Program-made: the position numbers and the translations under genes
The notes under the pieces: model-generated
The model's input: only the letters and a program-made list of their open reading frames with translations
What the model was told of the DNA's origin: nothing
Databases searched by the model: none
Assembly (NCBI GenBank): GCA_030824575.1
Contig: JAVBXL010000189.1
Span: 1 to 42,971, forward strand
Direction: 5' to 3'
Source: a bacterium
Lineage (GTDB): Bacteria > Pseudomonadota > Alphaproteobacteria > Sphingomonadales > Sphingomonadaceae
DNA: 42,971 bases
Shown here: piece by piece, positions 33,812-41,959 of the stretch
How the letters are laid out: each line of letters opens with the position of its first letter
Position numbering within the stretch: the first letter of the stretch is position 1

Positions 33812-34793
33812 TCCATGTAACAAAAACGAACGCGGCGCCGCTTTGCTGACCGTGCTGCTGTTGGTAGCAGTCATGGCCGTGGTCGCCGCGACGGCGCTGG
33901 AGCGGGTCGCGCTGGCGACGCGGATAACCGGCAATGGCGGCGCGGTCGATCAGGGCCGCGCCTATGCTGACGCTGCGACCGAGATAGCACGGCTGCGCAT
34001 CGCCGACCTGACCGCATCGAACCCGGCGAAGATCACGCTGGCGGGCGGATGGATGGGCACACCGCAAAGCATCCCCGTGCCCGGCGGCATCGCCACCGCG
34101 CGGGTGACGGACGCGGGCAACTGCTTCAACCTCAACAGCGTCGTCAGCGGCGATAATAAGGCGAACCTGAAAGTCCGCCCGATTGGCGTCAGCCAGTTTC
34201 AGGGCCTGTTGCAGGCGCTGGGCGTGGATGCGCGGCAGGCGCAGGCCGCGGCGGCGAGCCTGGCCGACTGGATCGACACCGACAGCGCGCCTCAGCCCGG
34301 CGGCGCAGAGGACGAAACCTACGCGCGGATGGAGCGGCCGTATCGCGCCGCCAACCGCATGATGGTGGACGCCAGCGAATTGCGCGCGGTCAGCGGGATC
34401 AGCCCCGCCATCTACGCGCTGGCGCGCCCATGGATTTGCGCCCTGCCGGTCACGGATTTGTCGCCGATCAACATCAATACGCTGCTGCCCGATCAGGCCC
34501 CGTTGTTTGCGATGCTGATACCGGGGCAATTGAGCGTTGCACAGGCGCGGCAACTGCTGGCGCAGCGACCGACGGACGGCTACGGCAGCACGGTGCAATT
34601 CTGGGCCTTGCCCTCCCTCGCCGGGCTTTCGCCGATGACCGAGGTGCAGGAACAGGTGAAATTGACGACGGGATTTTTTGGAGTGGACGTGTCGGTGGAT
34701 GTTGGGGGAACGCAGGTGGTGGAGCGGGCGCTGATCGATGCGCGGCAAAGCCCGGCGCTGCTGGTGCGTCGCAGTTGGGGGGCGGGGGCATGA
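33804..34793 (+). CDS. gspK: Minor pseudopilin GspK, 329 aa
   Basis: The leader ends ERG|AALLTVLLLVAVMAVVAATAL. As usual for GspK, the Glu at +5 is missing, which marks the tip subunit. The large C-terminal domain has the SAM-like helix region (VSQFQGLLQALGVDARQAQ, LADWIDTDSAPQPGGAEDETYARM) and ININTLLPDQAPLFAML. The start is GTG 33804, which overlaps gspJ by eight bases; the stop overlaps the gspL ATG. Confidence 0.92.
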   Translation: MPDPCNKNERGAALLTVLLLVAVMAVVAATALERVALATRITGNGGAVDQGRAYADAATEIARLRIADLTASNPAKITLAGGWMGTPQSIPVPGGIATARVTDAGNCFNLNSVVSGDNKANLKVRPIGVSQFQGLLQALGVDARQAQAAAASLADWIDTDSAPQPGGAEDETYARMERPYRAANRMMVDASELRAVSGISPAIYALARPWICALPVTDLSPININTLLPDQAPLFAMLIPGQLSVAQARQLLAQRPTDGYGSTVQFWALPSLAGLSPMTEVQEQVKLTTGFFGVDVSVDVGGTQVVERALIDARQSPALLVRRSWGAGA

Positions 34794-35905
34794 GCAGTCG
34801 CGACGCCCTGATCGTCTTCCTGCCCGAAGCGGCGGGGGCGGAACCCCATTGGATACGGGTGGTGGACGGCGCGCTGGTCCAGGCGGGCGTGGGCGCGAAC
34901 TGGCTGGCGGCCTGCGGCATCGCCGCGCTGCCCGATCAGGCACGGGTCATGCTGGTGCCGCCGGCCGCGCTGGTGACGCTATATTGGACGATGCATCCCG
35001 ACCTGCCGGTGCGGCAGGGGCGCGCCGCCGCGCGGGTGGCGGCGCTGGCCGGCGGGCTGTTGCCATCCGACCAACTATTCGCCGCGACCGACGCCAATGA
35101 AGATCCCTCTAACCCCCATATCGTCGCGGTGGCGAGCCGCGCCGACATGCTGCATTGGCTGCTTTGGGCGCAACATCATGGGCTGGACCCGGACATCATC
35201 GTGCCGGCCCCGTTGCTGCTGCCGGAGCCGGAGAGCGGCTTTGCCCGCGGGCTGATCGCTGGCGACACGGTGTTGCGCGGTATCGATATGGCGCTCACCG
35301 CCGACATGGCGCCAGCCTTGATCGCCGACGCGCCGATCGCCGATGTGTCGTCAGGCGTCGTCGAGGGGCGGGCGATCGCCGCGCTGGATGCGCCGCCGCT
35401 GGACCTGCGGCAGGGCGACTTCGCCAAGCGCGTGCGCCGCGCCATGGATGGCCGCGCGGTCGGCCGCGTCGCGTTGTGGAGCGGGCTGATCCTACTCGCC
35501 AGCCTTGCTATCGCGCTGATCGGCATCGCCAAGCAGCATGGGGAAGCAAGCCGCCTGGATCGGGAAAGCCTGGCGCTGGCGCAGCAGGTGACGCCCGGTG
35601 CCACCGACGCGGTGCAGGCGCTTGTCGAAATGGAGGGCAAGCTCGCCGCGCGGGGCGCGGGTGGCCGGGCCTTCACCGCGCCGGTGGCCGGTTTGCTGGC
35701 GGCGATGCAGGATGCGCCGGGCGTCGCGGTCACCAGCCTCTCGCGCGATCCCGACGGCATGGTCCGCGCCACCCTGGCGGCGGCCAAGGCGGACGACATC
35801 AATATCGTGCTGCTGGCGTTGCAGGCGGCCGGTTTCACGATCACGGCGACCCCGTCCCAGGAACCGGGCGGGCGGACGCTGGCAGATATCACGGTGCGGT
35901 CATGA
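34790..35905 (+). CDS. gspL: Type II secretion protein L, 371 aa
   Basis: This bitopic inner-membrane protein recruits the ATPase GspE. The cytoplasmic actin-like domain begins MSSRDALIVFLPEAAGAEPHWIRV. A single membrane helix (~224-243, VALWSGLILLASLAIALIGI) and a ferredoxin-like periplasmic domain follow, ending GRTLADITVRS. ATG 34790 is chosen by the ATGA overlap with gspK and by the family start; the long upstream frame is a shadow. Confidence 0.88.
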   Translation: MSSRDALIVFLPEAAGAEPHWIRVVDGALVQAGVGANWLAACGIAALPDQARVMLVPPAALVTLYWTMHPDLPVRQGRAAARVAALAGGLLPSDQLFAATDANEDPSNPHIVAVASRADMLHWLLWAQHHGLDPDIIVPAPLLLPEPESGFARGLIAGDTVLRGIDMALTADMAPALIADAPIADVSSGVVEGRAIAALDAPPLDLRQGDFAKRVRRAMDGRAVGRVALWSGLILLASLAIALIGIAKQHGEASRLDRESLALAQQVTPGATDAVQALVEMEGKLAARGAGGRAFTAPVAGLLAAMQDAPGVAVTSLSRDPDGMVRATLAAAKADDINIVLLALQAAGFTITATPSQEPGGRTLADITVRS

Positions 35906-36390
35906 TGGAACGATTAGGCGCATATTGGACGGAACGATCGAGCCGCGAGCAATGGCTGCTGGGCGTGATGTTCGCGCTGCTGGCGGTCGTGATCCTGTGG
36001 TTCGGCATCGCCATGCCGCTGGACCGGGCGCAGCGCAGCGCGCGCGATACGCTCAATGAAGCGACCGATCGCAACGCTGCGGTGCGCGCCGCTGTGAAGC
36101 AGCTCAAGACGCTGCCGCGCAACGCCGCCGCCACGGGGCCGGTCACCCCGGTCGATCAGTTTGTCGGGCAGAGCGCAGGCGAGGCTGGGCTGACGCTGGA
36201 ACGGGCGCAGGCGCAGGGCGGCGACCGGATCGACATCGCCATTGCGTCGATCCGTCCGGTTGCGCTCTTTTCCTGGCTGGCGGCGCTGGAGGCGCAGGGC
36301 GTCCGGGTGGAAACGATGAGTGCGCGGCCATCGCCAACCGCGGGCAGCGTATCGGTGCAGGCCATGCTGGTGCGGGGAGAGGGACGATGA
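35902..36390 (+). CDS. gspM: Type II secretion protein M, 162 aa
   Basis: It is the partner of GspL. It has a short cytoplasmic N-terminus, a membrane helix (~19-40, LLGVMFALLAVVILWFGIAMPL), a coiled region, and a small periplasmic ferredoxin-like domain with LFSWLAALEAQGVRVETMSARPS, typical of GspM. It overlaps gspL (ATGA) and gspN (ATGA). Confidence 0.88.
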   Translation: MMERLGAYWTERSSREQWLLGVMFALLAVVILWFGIAMPLDRAQRSARDTLNEATDRNAAVRAAVKQLKTLPRNAAATGPVTPVDQFVGQSAGEAGLTLERAQAQGGDRIDIAIASIRPVALFSWLAALEAQGVRVETMSARPSPTAGSVSVQAMLVRGEGR

Positions 36391-37109
36391 TGGGCCTGTC
36401 GCTGTCGCGCCGGATGCGGATCATTCTCCTCATGACGCTGGTGCTGGGCCTGCTGTTGTTCCTGCCCATGCGGGTCGCGCTGGGCCTGGCCGGGCTGGAG
36501 CGGCTGGGCGTTGCGGCGCGGGAGGTGCGCGGCACCGTATGGAGCGGGCGGATCGACCAGTTGATGCTGGGCAATATGCCGCTTGGCAGCGTGCGTGCCG
36601 GTCTGTCGCCGATATCCCTGCTGGTCGGGCGGGCGCGATTCGACGTCGCCCGGACCAAGGGGCTGGCGGATGATGTCCAGGGTGCCCTGACGGTCGGCTT
36701 CGGCCGGATCGGCGTGGACGATGTCACCGGCGCGGTGCCGCTGGGCCGCACCTTCGCGCCGCTGCCCGTGGGCAGCCTGATGCTGGAGGATGTCAGCGCT
36801 TATTATGCGGGCGATCGCTGCGGCCATGCCGAAGGGCGCGTGCGGGCGCGGATGGCGGGGCAATTTCCCGGCCTGAACCTGACGCAGGGCCTGTCGGGCG
36901 TGGTCAGCTGCGATGGCGATGCGCTGCTGTTGCCGCTGGTCAGCCAGTCAGGCATGGAGAAGATCAGCCTGCGCATCTGGCGATCGGGACGCTATACCGC
37001 CGAAATGCGTGTCGAAACCGCCGATCCGAAGCTGGCGGCGACTTTGGGCCAGGCCGGTTTCGCGGGCGTGGGCAACGCCCAGCTGCTCAAGGTCGAAGGG
37101 AGGCTGTGA
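36387..37109 (+). CDS. gspN: Type II secretion protein N, 240 aa
   Basis: It has one N-terminal membrane helix (IILLMTLVLGLLLFLPM) and a periplasmic beta-rich domain with the family stretch EVRGTVWSGRIDQLMLGNMPLGSVRAGLSPISLL. GspN is present in only some type II systems and its role is not settled. Two Cys (in DRCGHAEG and VVSCDGDA) may form a disulfide. It overlaps gspM and gspO by four bases. Confidence 0.82.
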   Translation: MMGLSLSRRMRIILLMTLVLGLLLFLPMRVALGLAGLERLGVAAREVRGTVWSGRIDQLMLGNMPLGSVRAGLSPISLLVGRARFDVARTKGLADDVQGALTVGFGRIGVDDVTGAVPLGRTFAPLPVGSLMLEDVSAYYAGDRCGHAEGRVRARMAGQFPGLNLTQGLSGVVSCDGDALLLPLVSQSGMEKISLRIWRSGRYTAEMRVETADPKLAATLGQAGFAGVGNAQLLKVEGRL

Positions 37110-37846
37110 TCCAGCCGATTGCGGCGTTGGCCGGTGCGCTCATCGGTGCGATCCTGGGCAGCTTCCTTGCGACGCTGATCCTGCGCTGGCCGCAGGGGCG
37201 GGGGGTAGCGCGAGGACGATCGGCCTGCGATGGCTGCGGCCGAACGCTGGCGGCGCGCGACCTTATTCCTCTGTTCAGCGCGATGGTCCAGCGCGGCCGC
37301 TGTCGCACCTGTGGCGGGCGCATCGACCCGCTGCATGGCCGGGTGGAGGCGGGATGCGCGATCATCGGCGCGCTCGCGATTGGCGGGATGCCGGATTTGG
37401 GCGGGATCGGCTGGGCGCTGCTCGGCTGGACGCTGCTGACACTGGCGATCCTCGACTGGCGGCATTTCTGGTTGCCCGATGCGCTGACCCTGCCTCTAGC
37501 CTTTCTGGGCCTCACCATCGGCATGTGGGCGACCGACGTCATCCTGATCGACCGCGTCATTGGCGCGGCGATCGGCTATGGCGCATTGCTGGCCATATCG
37601 ATGGGCTATCGCGCGTTGCGGGGGCGTGATGGATTGGGCCTGGGCGACGCCAAGTTGCTGGGCGCCCTGGGCGCCTGGTTTGGATGGCAGGCGTTGCCCT
37701 TCATCCTGCTGATCGCGTCGATGATGGGGCTGGTCGTGATGCTGGCCAGCGGACGGGCGAAGAGCCGCACCGCGCGGGTGCCATTGGGCACCTTCCTCGC
37801 GGTGGCGGCGTTGCCAGCGTGGATCATGGTCCTGCGCTTTTTTTAG
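37106..37846 (+). CDS. gspO: Prepilin peptidase / N-methyltransferase, 246 aa
   Basis: This membrane aspartyl protease cleaves and methylates the pseudopilins of this operon. Zinc-type pairs C41/C44 and C66/C69 are present. The catalytic Asp are D117 (ILDWRHFWLPD) and D181 in GLGLGDAKLLGALGAWFG, with about seven hydrophobic helices. The N-terminal methylase-like part is short but complete (GALIGAILGSFLATLILRWP). The start GTG 37106 overlaps gspN. It must process the unusual long leaders of GspG and GspJ. Confidence 0.93.
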   Translation: MIQPIAALAGALIGAILGSFLATLILRWPQGRGVARGRSACDGCGRTLAARDLIPLFSAMVQRGRCRTCGGRIDPLHGRVEAGCAIIGALAIGGMPDLGGIGWALLGWTLLTLAILDWRHFWLPDALTLPLAFLGLTIGMWATDVILIDRVIGAAIGYGALLAISMGYRALRGRDGLGLGDAKLLGALGAWFGWQALPFILLIASMMGLVVMLASGRAKSRTARVPLGTFLAVAALPAWIMVLRFF

Positions 37847-37851
37847 GAAAG

Positions 37852-37928
<77 letters not shown>

Positions 37929-37984
37929 ACGAGGGGCGGCCTTAGCGGGGGAATGCGCGTCCCGTCAATCGCCGATCGCGCCGA

Positions 37985-38062
37985 TCAGTGAAAGAACAGC
38001 CACAATAGCAAAATGATGGGGATGGGCACGCCCAGAAGCCACAATAATATGCCCTTACCCAT
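37985..38062 (-). CDS. Small hydrophobic membrane peptide, 25 aa
   Basis: A 25-codon ORF begins MGKGILLWLLGVPIPIIL and ends LFFH. The ATG (38060-38062) has GAGGAGA eight bases upstream, one of the best ribosome sites in the window. The product is a single membrane helix with a central Pro-x-Pro kink, a Lys near the N-terminus and a terminal His. I recall similar unnamed peptides in sphingomonads but know no function. It lies upstream of the tRNA-Pro gene on the same strand. Confidence 0.65.
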   Translation of the reverse strand: MGKGILLWLLGVPIPIILLLWLFFH

Positions 38063-38150
38063 GTCGATCTCTCCTCATGTCGCAAGGATAAAAGCGGTGG
38101 AGGGGCAAGGATGTTCCGCACGCAATGCGGTTGGGTGCGGCACAAACAAA

Positions 38151-38177
38151 AAGGGCGGGCCGTTAAGGCCCGCCCTT
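38151..38177 (-). terminator. Intrinsic terminator of the small lipoprotein gene
   Basis: AAGGGCGGGCC and GGCCCGCCCTT form a perfect 11-bp stem around a five-base loop. On the minus strand the right side continues TTTTTGTTTG. It lies just after the lipoprotein stop at 38201. Confidence 0.93.
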
Positions 38178-38200
38178 CGAGAATCTCGCAAATGCGAAGA

Positions 38201-38413
38201 TTACATCGCGTTCGAAGCGTTCTCAGCAACGTTGGCGGCGTTAGCAGCAACATTGGCAGCGTTAGCAGCGTTGTCCGCAGCGTTGGCGGCGTTCTCAACG
38301 ACGTTTTCGACGACGGCGTTCGAAGCGTTCGCGGTCTCGTTGGCCGGCTTCTCACCGCAAGCGGCGAGGGCCATCAGGCTGGCCGAAGCGAAAACAGCAG
38401 CGATCTTCTTCAT
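38201..38413 (-). CDS. Low-complexity Ala/Asn-rich lipoprotein, 70 aa
   Basis: The signal peptide MKKIAAVFASASLMALAAC ends in lipobox L-A-A-C (Cys19). The mature ~50 residues consist mostly of Ala, Asn, Val and Glu in a NAAN-type repeat (AANAADNAANAANVAANAAN), predicted helical. Lpp-like or entericidin-like envelope roles are possible, but no family is recognised. The start is ATG 38413; the seven upstream codons from 38434 are not needed. A strong terminator follows, so the gene is a separate and probably well-expressed unit. Confidence 0.8.
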   Translation of the reverse strand: MKKIAAVFASASLMALAACGEKPANETANASNAVVENVVENAANAADNAANAANVAANAANVAENASNAM

Positions 38414-38570
38414 TGTGTACGGCTCCCATAGCATTATGCCGCGTCAGGCACGTTTGAAATGTAACCCTACGCGAGCGACCCGCATTAACGTGTGCGATGC
38501 ACAAATCAATGCTTTTCTGCGCCGGTGAAACGAAGGAATCACGCGACAGGGCGTTGTCTACTATAAAAGT

Positions 38571-39944
38571 TCAGTTAACGCCCATGGATTCTGGTGCATT
38601 GGCGGCGGCTTCTAGCGTCACCGCCCAGGCGGCGACATTCTGGCGCAACTGGGCGGGATCGACCTTGTCCAGCGTATCGTCGGGCGTGTGGTGCAGGTCG
38701 AAATAGCGCGTGCCATCCTGTTGCAGGTCGATCACCGGCACCCCGGCCTTGACCAAGGGGGCGATGTCAGCCCCACCGCCTGCTTCCTGCGTGCTGGCAC
38801 CCACACCCAGTGGCGCGAGCGCGCCCGCGATGCGCTTGGCCAGCGCCTCATGACCCTGCGGCAGTTTGAAATCGACGCGCCAGATGCGATCCGCCCCGAA
38901 ATCCGATTCGATGGCCAGCGCATGCTTCTCCGCTCCGTGTGCCTTATAATAGGCCCGCGCGCCGTCGCCGCCGACTTCCTCCGCGCCCGCCATTAGCACG
39001 CGGATGGTGCGGCGGGGCTGGCCGAGCTTGGCGACCTGTAAGGCGGAAGCCGCCGCGATGCCGCAACCGGTTGCGTCGTCGATCGCGCCGGTGCCCTGGT
39101 CCCAGCTATCGAGATGGCAGGCGGCCACCACGATGCCCGCCGCTGGATCGCTGCCGGGGATTTCAGCGATGACGTTGCCCGAGGGCTGGTCCTTCAACAT
39201 CTTGGATGTCAGCGTCAGATGGACTTTCACCGGCTGGCCGCGCGCGATCACGCGGGCAAGCTGTTCGGCGTCCGGCACAGACAGCGCGGCGGCCGGGATC
39301 GGCGTCACGCCGTCCGCCCACATCTGCACGCCGGTATGCGGCACGCGATGATGGTCGGTGCCGATCGATCGGATCAGGATCGCGATCGCGCCCTTTTTGG
39401 ATGCGATGCTTGGTCCCTGCCGCCGCGCCGCGCCGAAATAGCCGTAGGAGGAGCCATCCTGCGTCGCCTTCATGCCATGATCGACAAAGGCGATCTTGCC
39501 TTTAAGCGCTGCGGCGGGTGCGGCTTCCAGATCGGCGATGCTGGCGAAATAGACGATCTCGCCCTCGATACCCTTCTCGCTGGTCGATCCGCTGTTCCCC
39601 AGCGCCGCCAGTACCAGATTTTGCGGGAAGGGCGACACTATGCGCGCCTCGTCACGGCCGCGCACCCACACCGGCATGGTATAAGGTTCGGCCCGGACAT
39701 TGGAAAAGCCCAGCGCCTTCAATTTCGCCACCGCCCAATCGCGGGCGCGCGCTTCCTGTGGCGTGCCGGCGGGGCGGGGGCCGACCTCCGTCGTCAGCCC
39801 TTCGGTAAAGGCGAAGGCGACATCGTCTTTCAGCGCCGCATCGCGAATCGCGGCGCTGTCCGCTGGGGCGGCGTGGGAAAGGACGGGGGTGAAGATGCTG
39901 CCAAGGAGGAGGGCGGCGAGCGTGCCCGATCGGATTTTCTGCAT
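38571..39944 (-). CDS. Secreted M28-family zinc metallopeptidase, 457 aa
   Basis: This is a probable exported aminopeptidase or carboxypeptidase. There is a signal peptide to about SHAA (residue 26). A PA-like insert with KGKIAFVDHGM follows (~145-250). The M28 catalytic domain has zinc ligands in AACHLDSWDQGTGAIDDATG (His, then bridging Asp), the GAEEVGG Glu pair, SDFGAD Asp and the final His in LHHTPDDT. The C-terminus is normal. It is divergent from ettA across about 100 bases. It may be a substrate of the type II system, but that is only a guess. Confidence 0.88.
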   Translation of the reverse strand: MQKIRSGTLAALLLGSIFTPVLSHAAPADSAAIRDAALKDDVAFAFTEGLTTEVGPRPAGTPQEARARDWAVAKLKALGFSNVRAEPYTMPVWVRGRDEARIVSPFPQNLVLAALGNSGSTSEKGIEGEIVYFASIADLEAAPAAALKGKIAFVDHGMKATQDGSSYGYFGAARRQGPSIASKKGAIAILIRSIGTDHHRVPHTGVQMWADGVTPIPAAALSVPDAEQLARVIARGQPVKVHLTLTSKMLKDQPSGNVIAEIPGSDPAAGIVVAACHLDSWDQGTGAIDDATGCGIAAASALQVAKLGQPRRTIRVLMAGAEEVGGDGARAYYKAHGAEKHALAIESDFGADRIWRVDFKLPQGHEALAKRIAGALAPLGVGASTQEAGGGADIAPLVKAGVPVIDLQQDGTRYFDLHHTPDDTLDKVDPAQLRQNVAAWAVTLEAAANAPESMGVN

Positions 39945-40042
39945 GGGTGGGAGCGTAGCGGGCCATCACCTATTTGCCAATGCGCCCCGCCTCCGCTAAC
40001 TCCGCGCCAAATCCTCTTATCCTACGTTGGAGCTGCCCGAAC

Positions 40043-41728
40043 ATGTCCGCCTCCTCGCAATATGCCTATGTCATGAAGAGCATGACGAAGACCTTCCCCG
40101 GCGCGGCCAAGCCGGTGCTGAGCGATATCAACCTGCAATTCTACCGCGGGTCGAAGATCGGCATCGTCGGTCCCAACGGCGCGGGTAAATCCACGCTGAT
40201 CAAGATCATGGCCGGCATCGACACCGACTTTTCGGGTGAGGCCTGGCCGGGCGAGAATATCACCGTCGGCTATCTGCCGCAGGAACCGCAACTCGACCCG
40301 AACAAGACCGTGCTGGAAAACGTCAAGGACGGCGCGCGCGAGACGGCCGACAAGATGGACCGCTTCAACGAAATCAGCAACATCATGGGCGACCCGCCCG
40401 AAGACGTCGATTTCGACGCGCTGATGGAGGAAATGGGCACGCTTCAGGAGCAGATCGACGCCGTGGATGGCTGGTCGCTCGACAGCCAGCTGGAACTGGC
40501 GATGGAAGCGCTGCGCTGCCCACCGTCCGACTGGTCGGTCGAAAGCCTGTCGGGCGGTGAAAAGCGCCGCATCGCGCTGACCCGCTTGCTGATCCAGAAG
40601 CCCGACATCCTGCTGCTCGACGAACCGACCAACCATCTGGATGCCGAAAGCGTCACCTGGCTGGAAAATCATCTGAAGGAATATGCCGGGTCGGTGCTGA
40701 TGATCACCCATGACCGCTACTTCCTCGACAATGTGGTCGGCTGGATTCTGGAACTCGATCGCGGAAAATATTTTCCTTACGAAGGCAACTACTCCACCTA
40801 TCTGGAGAAGAAGTCCAAGCGCCTGGAGCAGGAAGACCGCGAGGCCACCGGCCGCCAGAAGGCGATCAACGACGAACTGGAATGGATCAGGCAGGGCACG
40901 AAGGGCCGCCAGACCAAGTCCAAGGCGCGTATCAAGAAGTTCGAGGAACTGGTTGCGGGCCAGAACAACCGTTCGCCCGGCAAGGCGCAGATCGTCATTC
41001 AGGTGCCAGAGCGCCTGGGCGGCAAGGTGATCGAATTTAAGGGCATCACCAAGGCGTTCGGCGACAAGCTGCTGTTCGAAGATCTGTCCTTCCTGCTGCC
41101 GCCGGGCGGCATAGTCGGTGTGATCGGGCCGAACGGCGCGGGCAAATCCACCCTGTTCAAGCTGATCACCGGCCAGGAAAAGCCCGATGCGGGCGAGATC
41201 GACATCGGATCGACCGTGCGTCTGGGCTTCGTGGACCAGAGCCGGGATCATCTCGACGGGTCTAAGAATGTCTGGGAGGAAGTCTCGGACGGCCTGGATT
41301 ACGTCAAGGTCAACGGCCACGACATGTCGACGCGGGCCTATGTCGGCGCGTTCAACTTCAAGGGGCAGGATCAGCAGAAGAATGTCGGCAAGCTGTCGGG
41401 TGGTGAGCGCAACCGCGTCCACATCGCCAAGATGCTGAAAAAGGGCGGCAACGTGCTGCTGCTCGACGAACCGACCAACGATCTCGACGTCGAAACGCTA
41501 GGCGCGCTGGAAGAAGCGATCGAAAATTTCGCGGGTTGCGCCGTGGTCATCAGCCATGACCGCTTCTTCCTCGATCGCCTGGCCACCCACATCCTGGCGT
41601 TCGAAGGCAATAGCCATGTCGAATGGTTCGAAGGTAATTTCGAAGCCTATGAAGAAGACAAGCGCCGCCGCCTGGGCGACGCCGCGGACCGCCCGACCGC
41701 GCTGTCTTACAAGAAGCTGACGCGCTGA
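40043..41728 (+). CDS. ettA: Energy-dependent translational throttle protein EttA (ABC-F), 561 aa
   Basis: This ribosome-binding ABC-F ATPase gates early elongation according to energy state. There are two ATP-binding cassettes, each with Walker A (GPNGAGKSTLIKI, GPNGAGKSTLFKL), an LSGGE signature and Walker B LLLDEPTNHLD / LLLDEPTNDLD. Between them is the linker with KAINDELEWIRQGTKGRQTKSKARIKKFEEL, characteristic of EttA. There is no membrane domain. ATG 40043 gives MSASSQYAYVMKSMTKTFPG, the family start, with TTGGAG upstream; the longer frame at 39974 would cover the promoter. Confidence 0.95.
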   Translation: MSASSQYAYVMKSMTKTFPGAAKPVLSDINLQFYRGSKIGIVGPNGAGKSTLIKIMAGIDTDFSGEAWPGENITVGYLPQEPQLDPNKTVLENVKDGARETADKMDRFNEISNIMGDPPEDVDFDALMEEMGTLQEQIDAVDGWSLDSQLELAMEALRCPPSDWSVESLSGGEKRRIALTRLLIQKPDILLLDEPTNHLDAESVTWLENHLKEYAGSVLMITHDRYFLDNVVGWILELDRGKYFPYEGNYSTYLEKKSKRLEQEDREATGRQKAINDELEWIRQGTKGRQTKSKARIKKFEELVAGQNNRSPGKAQIVIQVPERLGGKVIEFKGITKAFGDKLLFEDLSFLLPPGGIVGVIGPNGAGKSTLFKLITGQEKPDAGEIDIGSTVRLGFVDQSRDHLDGSKNVWEEVSDGLDYVKVNGHDMSTRAYVGAFNFKGQDQQKNVGKLSGGERNRVHIAKMLKKGGNVLLLDEPTNDLDVETLGALEEAIENFAGCAVVISHDRFFLDRLATHILAFEGNSHVEWFEGNFEAYEEDKRRRLGDAADRPTALSYKKLTR

Positions 41729-41864
41729 TCGGATGCCGTCCGGCGGGGCGGCGGTCATGCGATTGCAATATTTGCAACCGTGGCACCGCCGTTCGCACTT
41801 GCGATGGTGGCGCTAACATTTCATAGAGGCGGTGCCTTTCAGGCATCCTCTCCTAAAACTTTAC

Positions 41865-41897
41865 GGGCTGGTCCTTCATGGGCCGGCCCTTTTTTTG
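41865..41897 (+). terminator. Intrinsic terminator downstream of ettA
   Basis: GGGCTGGTCC, loop TTCAT, GGGCCGGCCC and then seven T. It ends transcription on the + strand 137 bases after the ettA stop. The gap holds the short symmetric element TTGCAATATTTGCAA (41763-41777) and no ORF that I trust. Confidence 0.88.
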
Positions 41898-41959
41898 TTT
41901 ATCCGCCGTCAATGCCATCCGTGCTCTCGCCTGCGCGGGAGCACGCGATGCTAAGCAAA

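Noticed and set aside
30356..33934. Long minus-strand ORFs (460 and 530 codons) opposite gspF to gspJ
   Set aside because: They are antisense to a complete, overlapping gsp operon; they are His/Gln/Arg-rich with no recognisable family.
40022..41422. 466-codon minus-strand ORF opposite ettA
   Set aside because: It is antisense to an unmistakable two-cassette ABC-F protein and carries no motif of its own.
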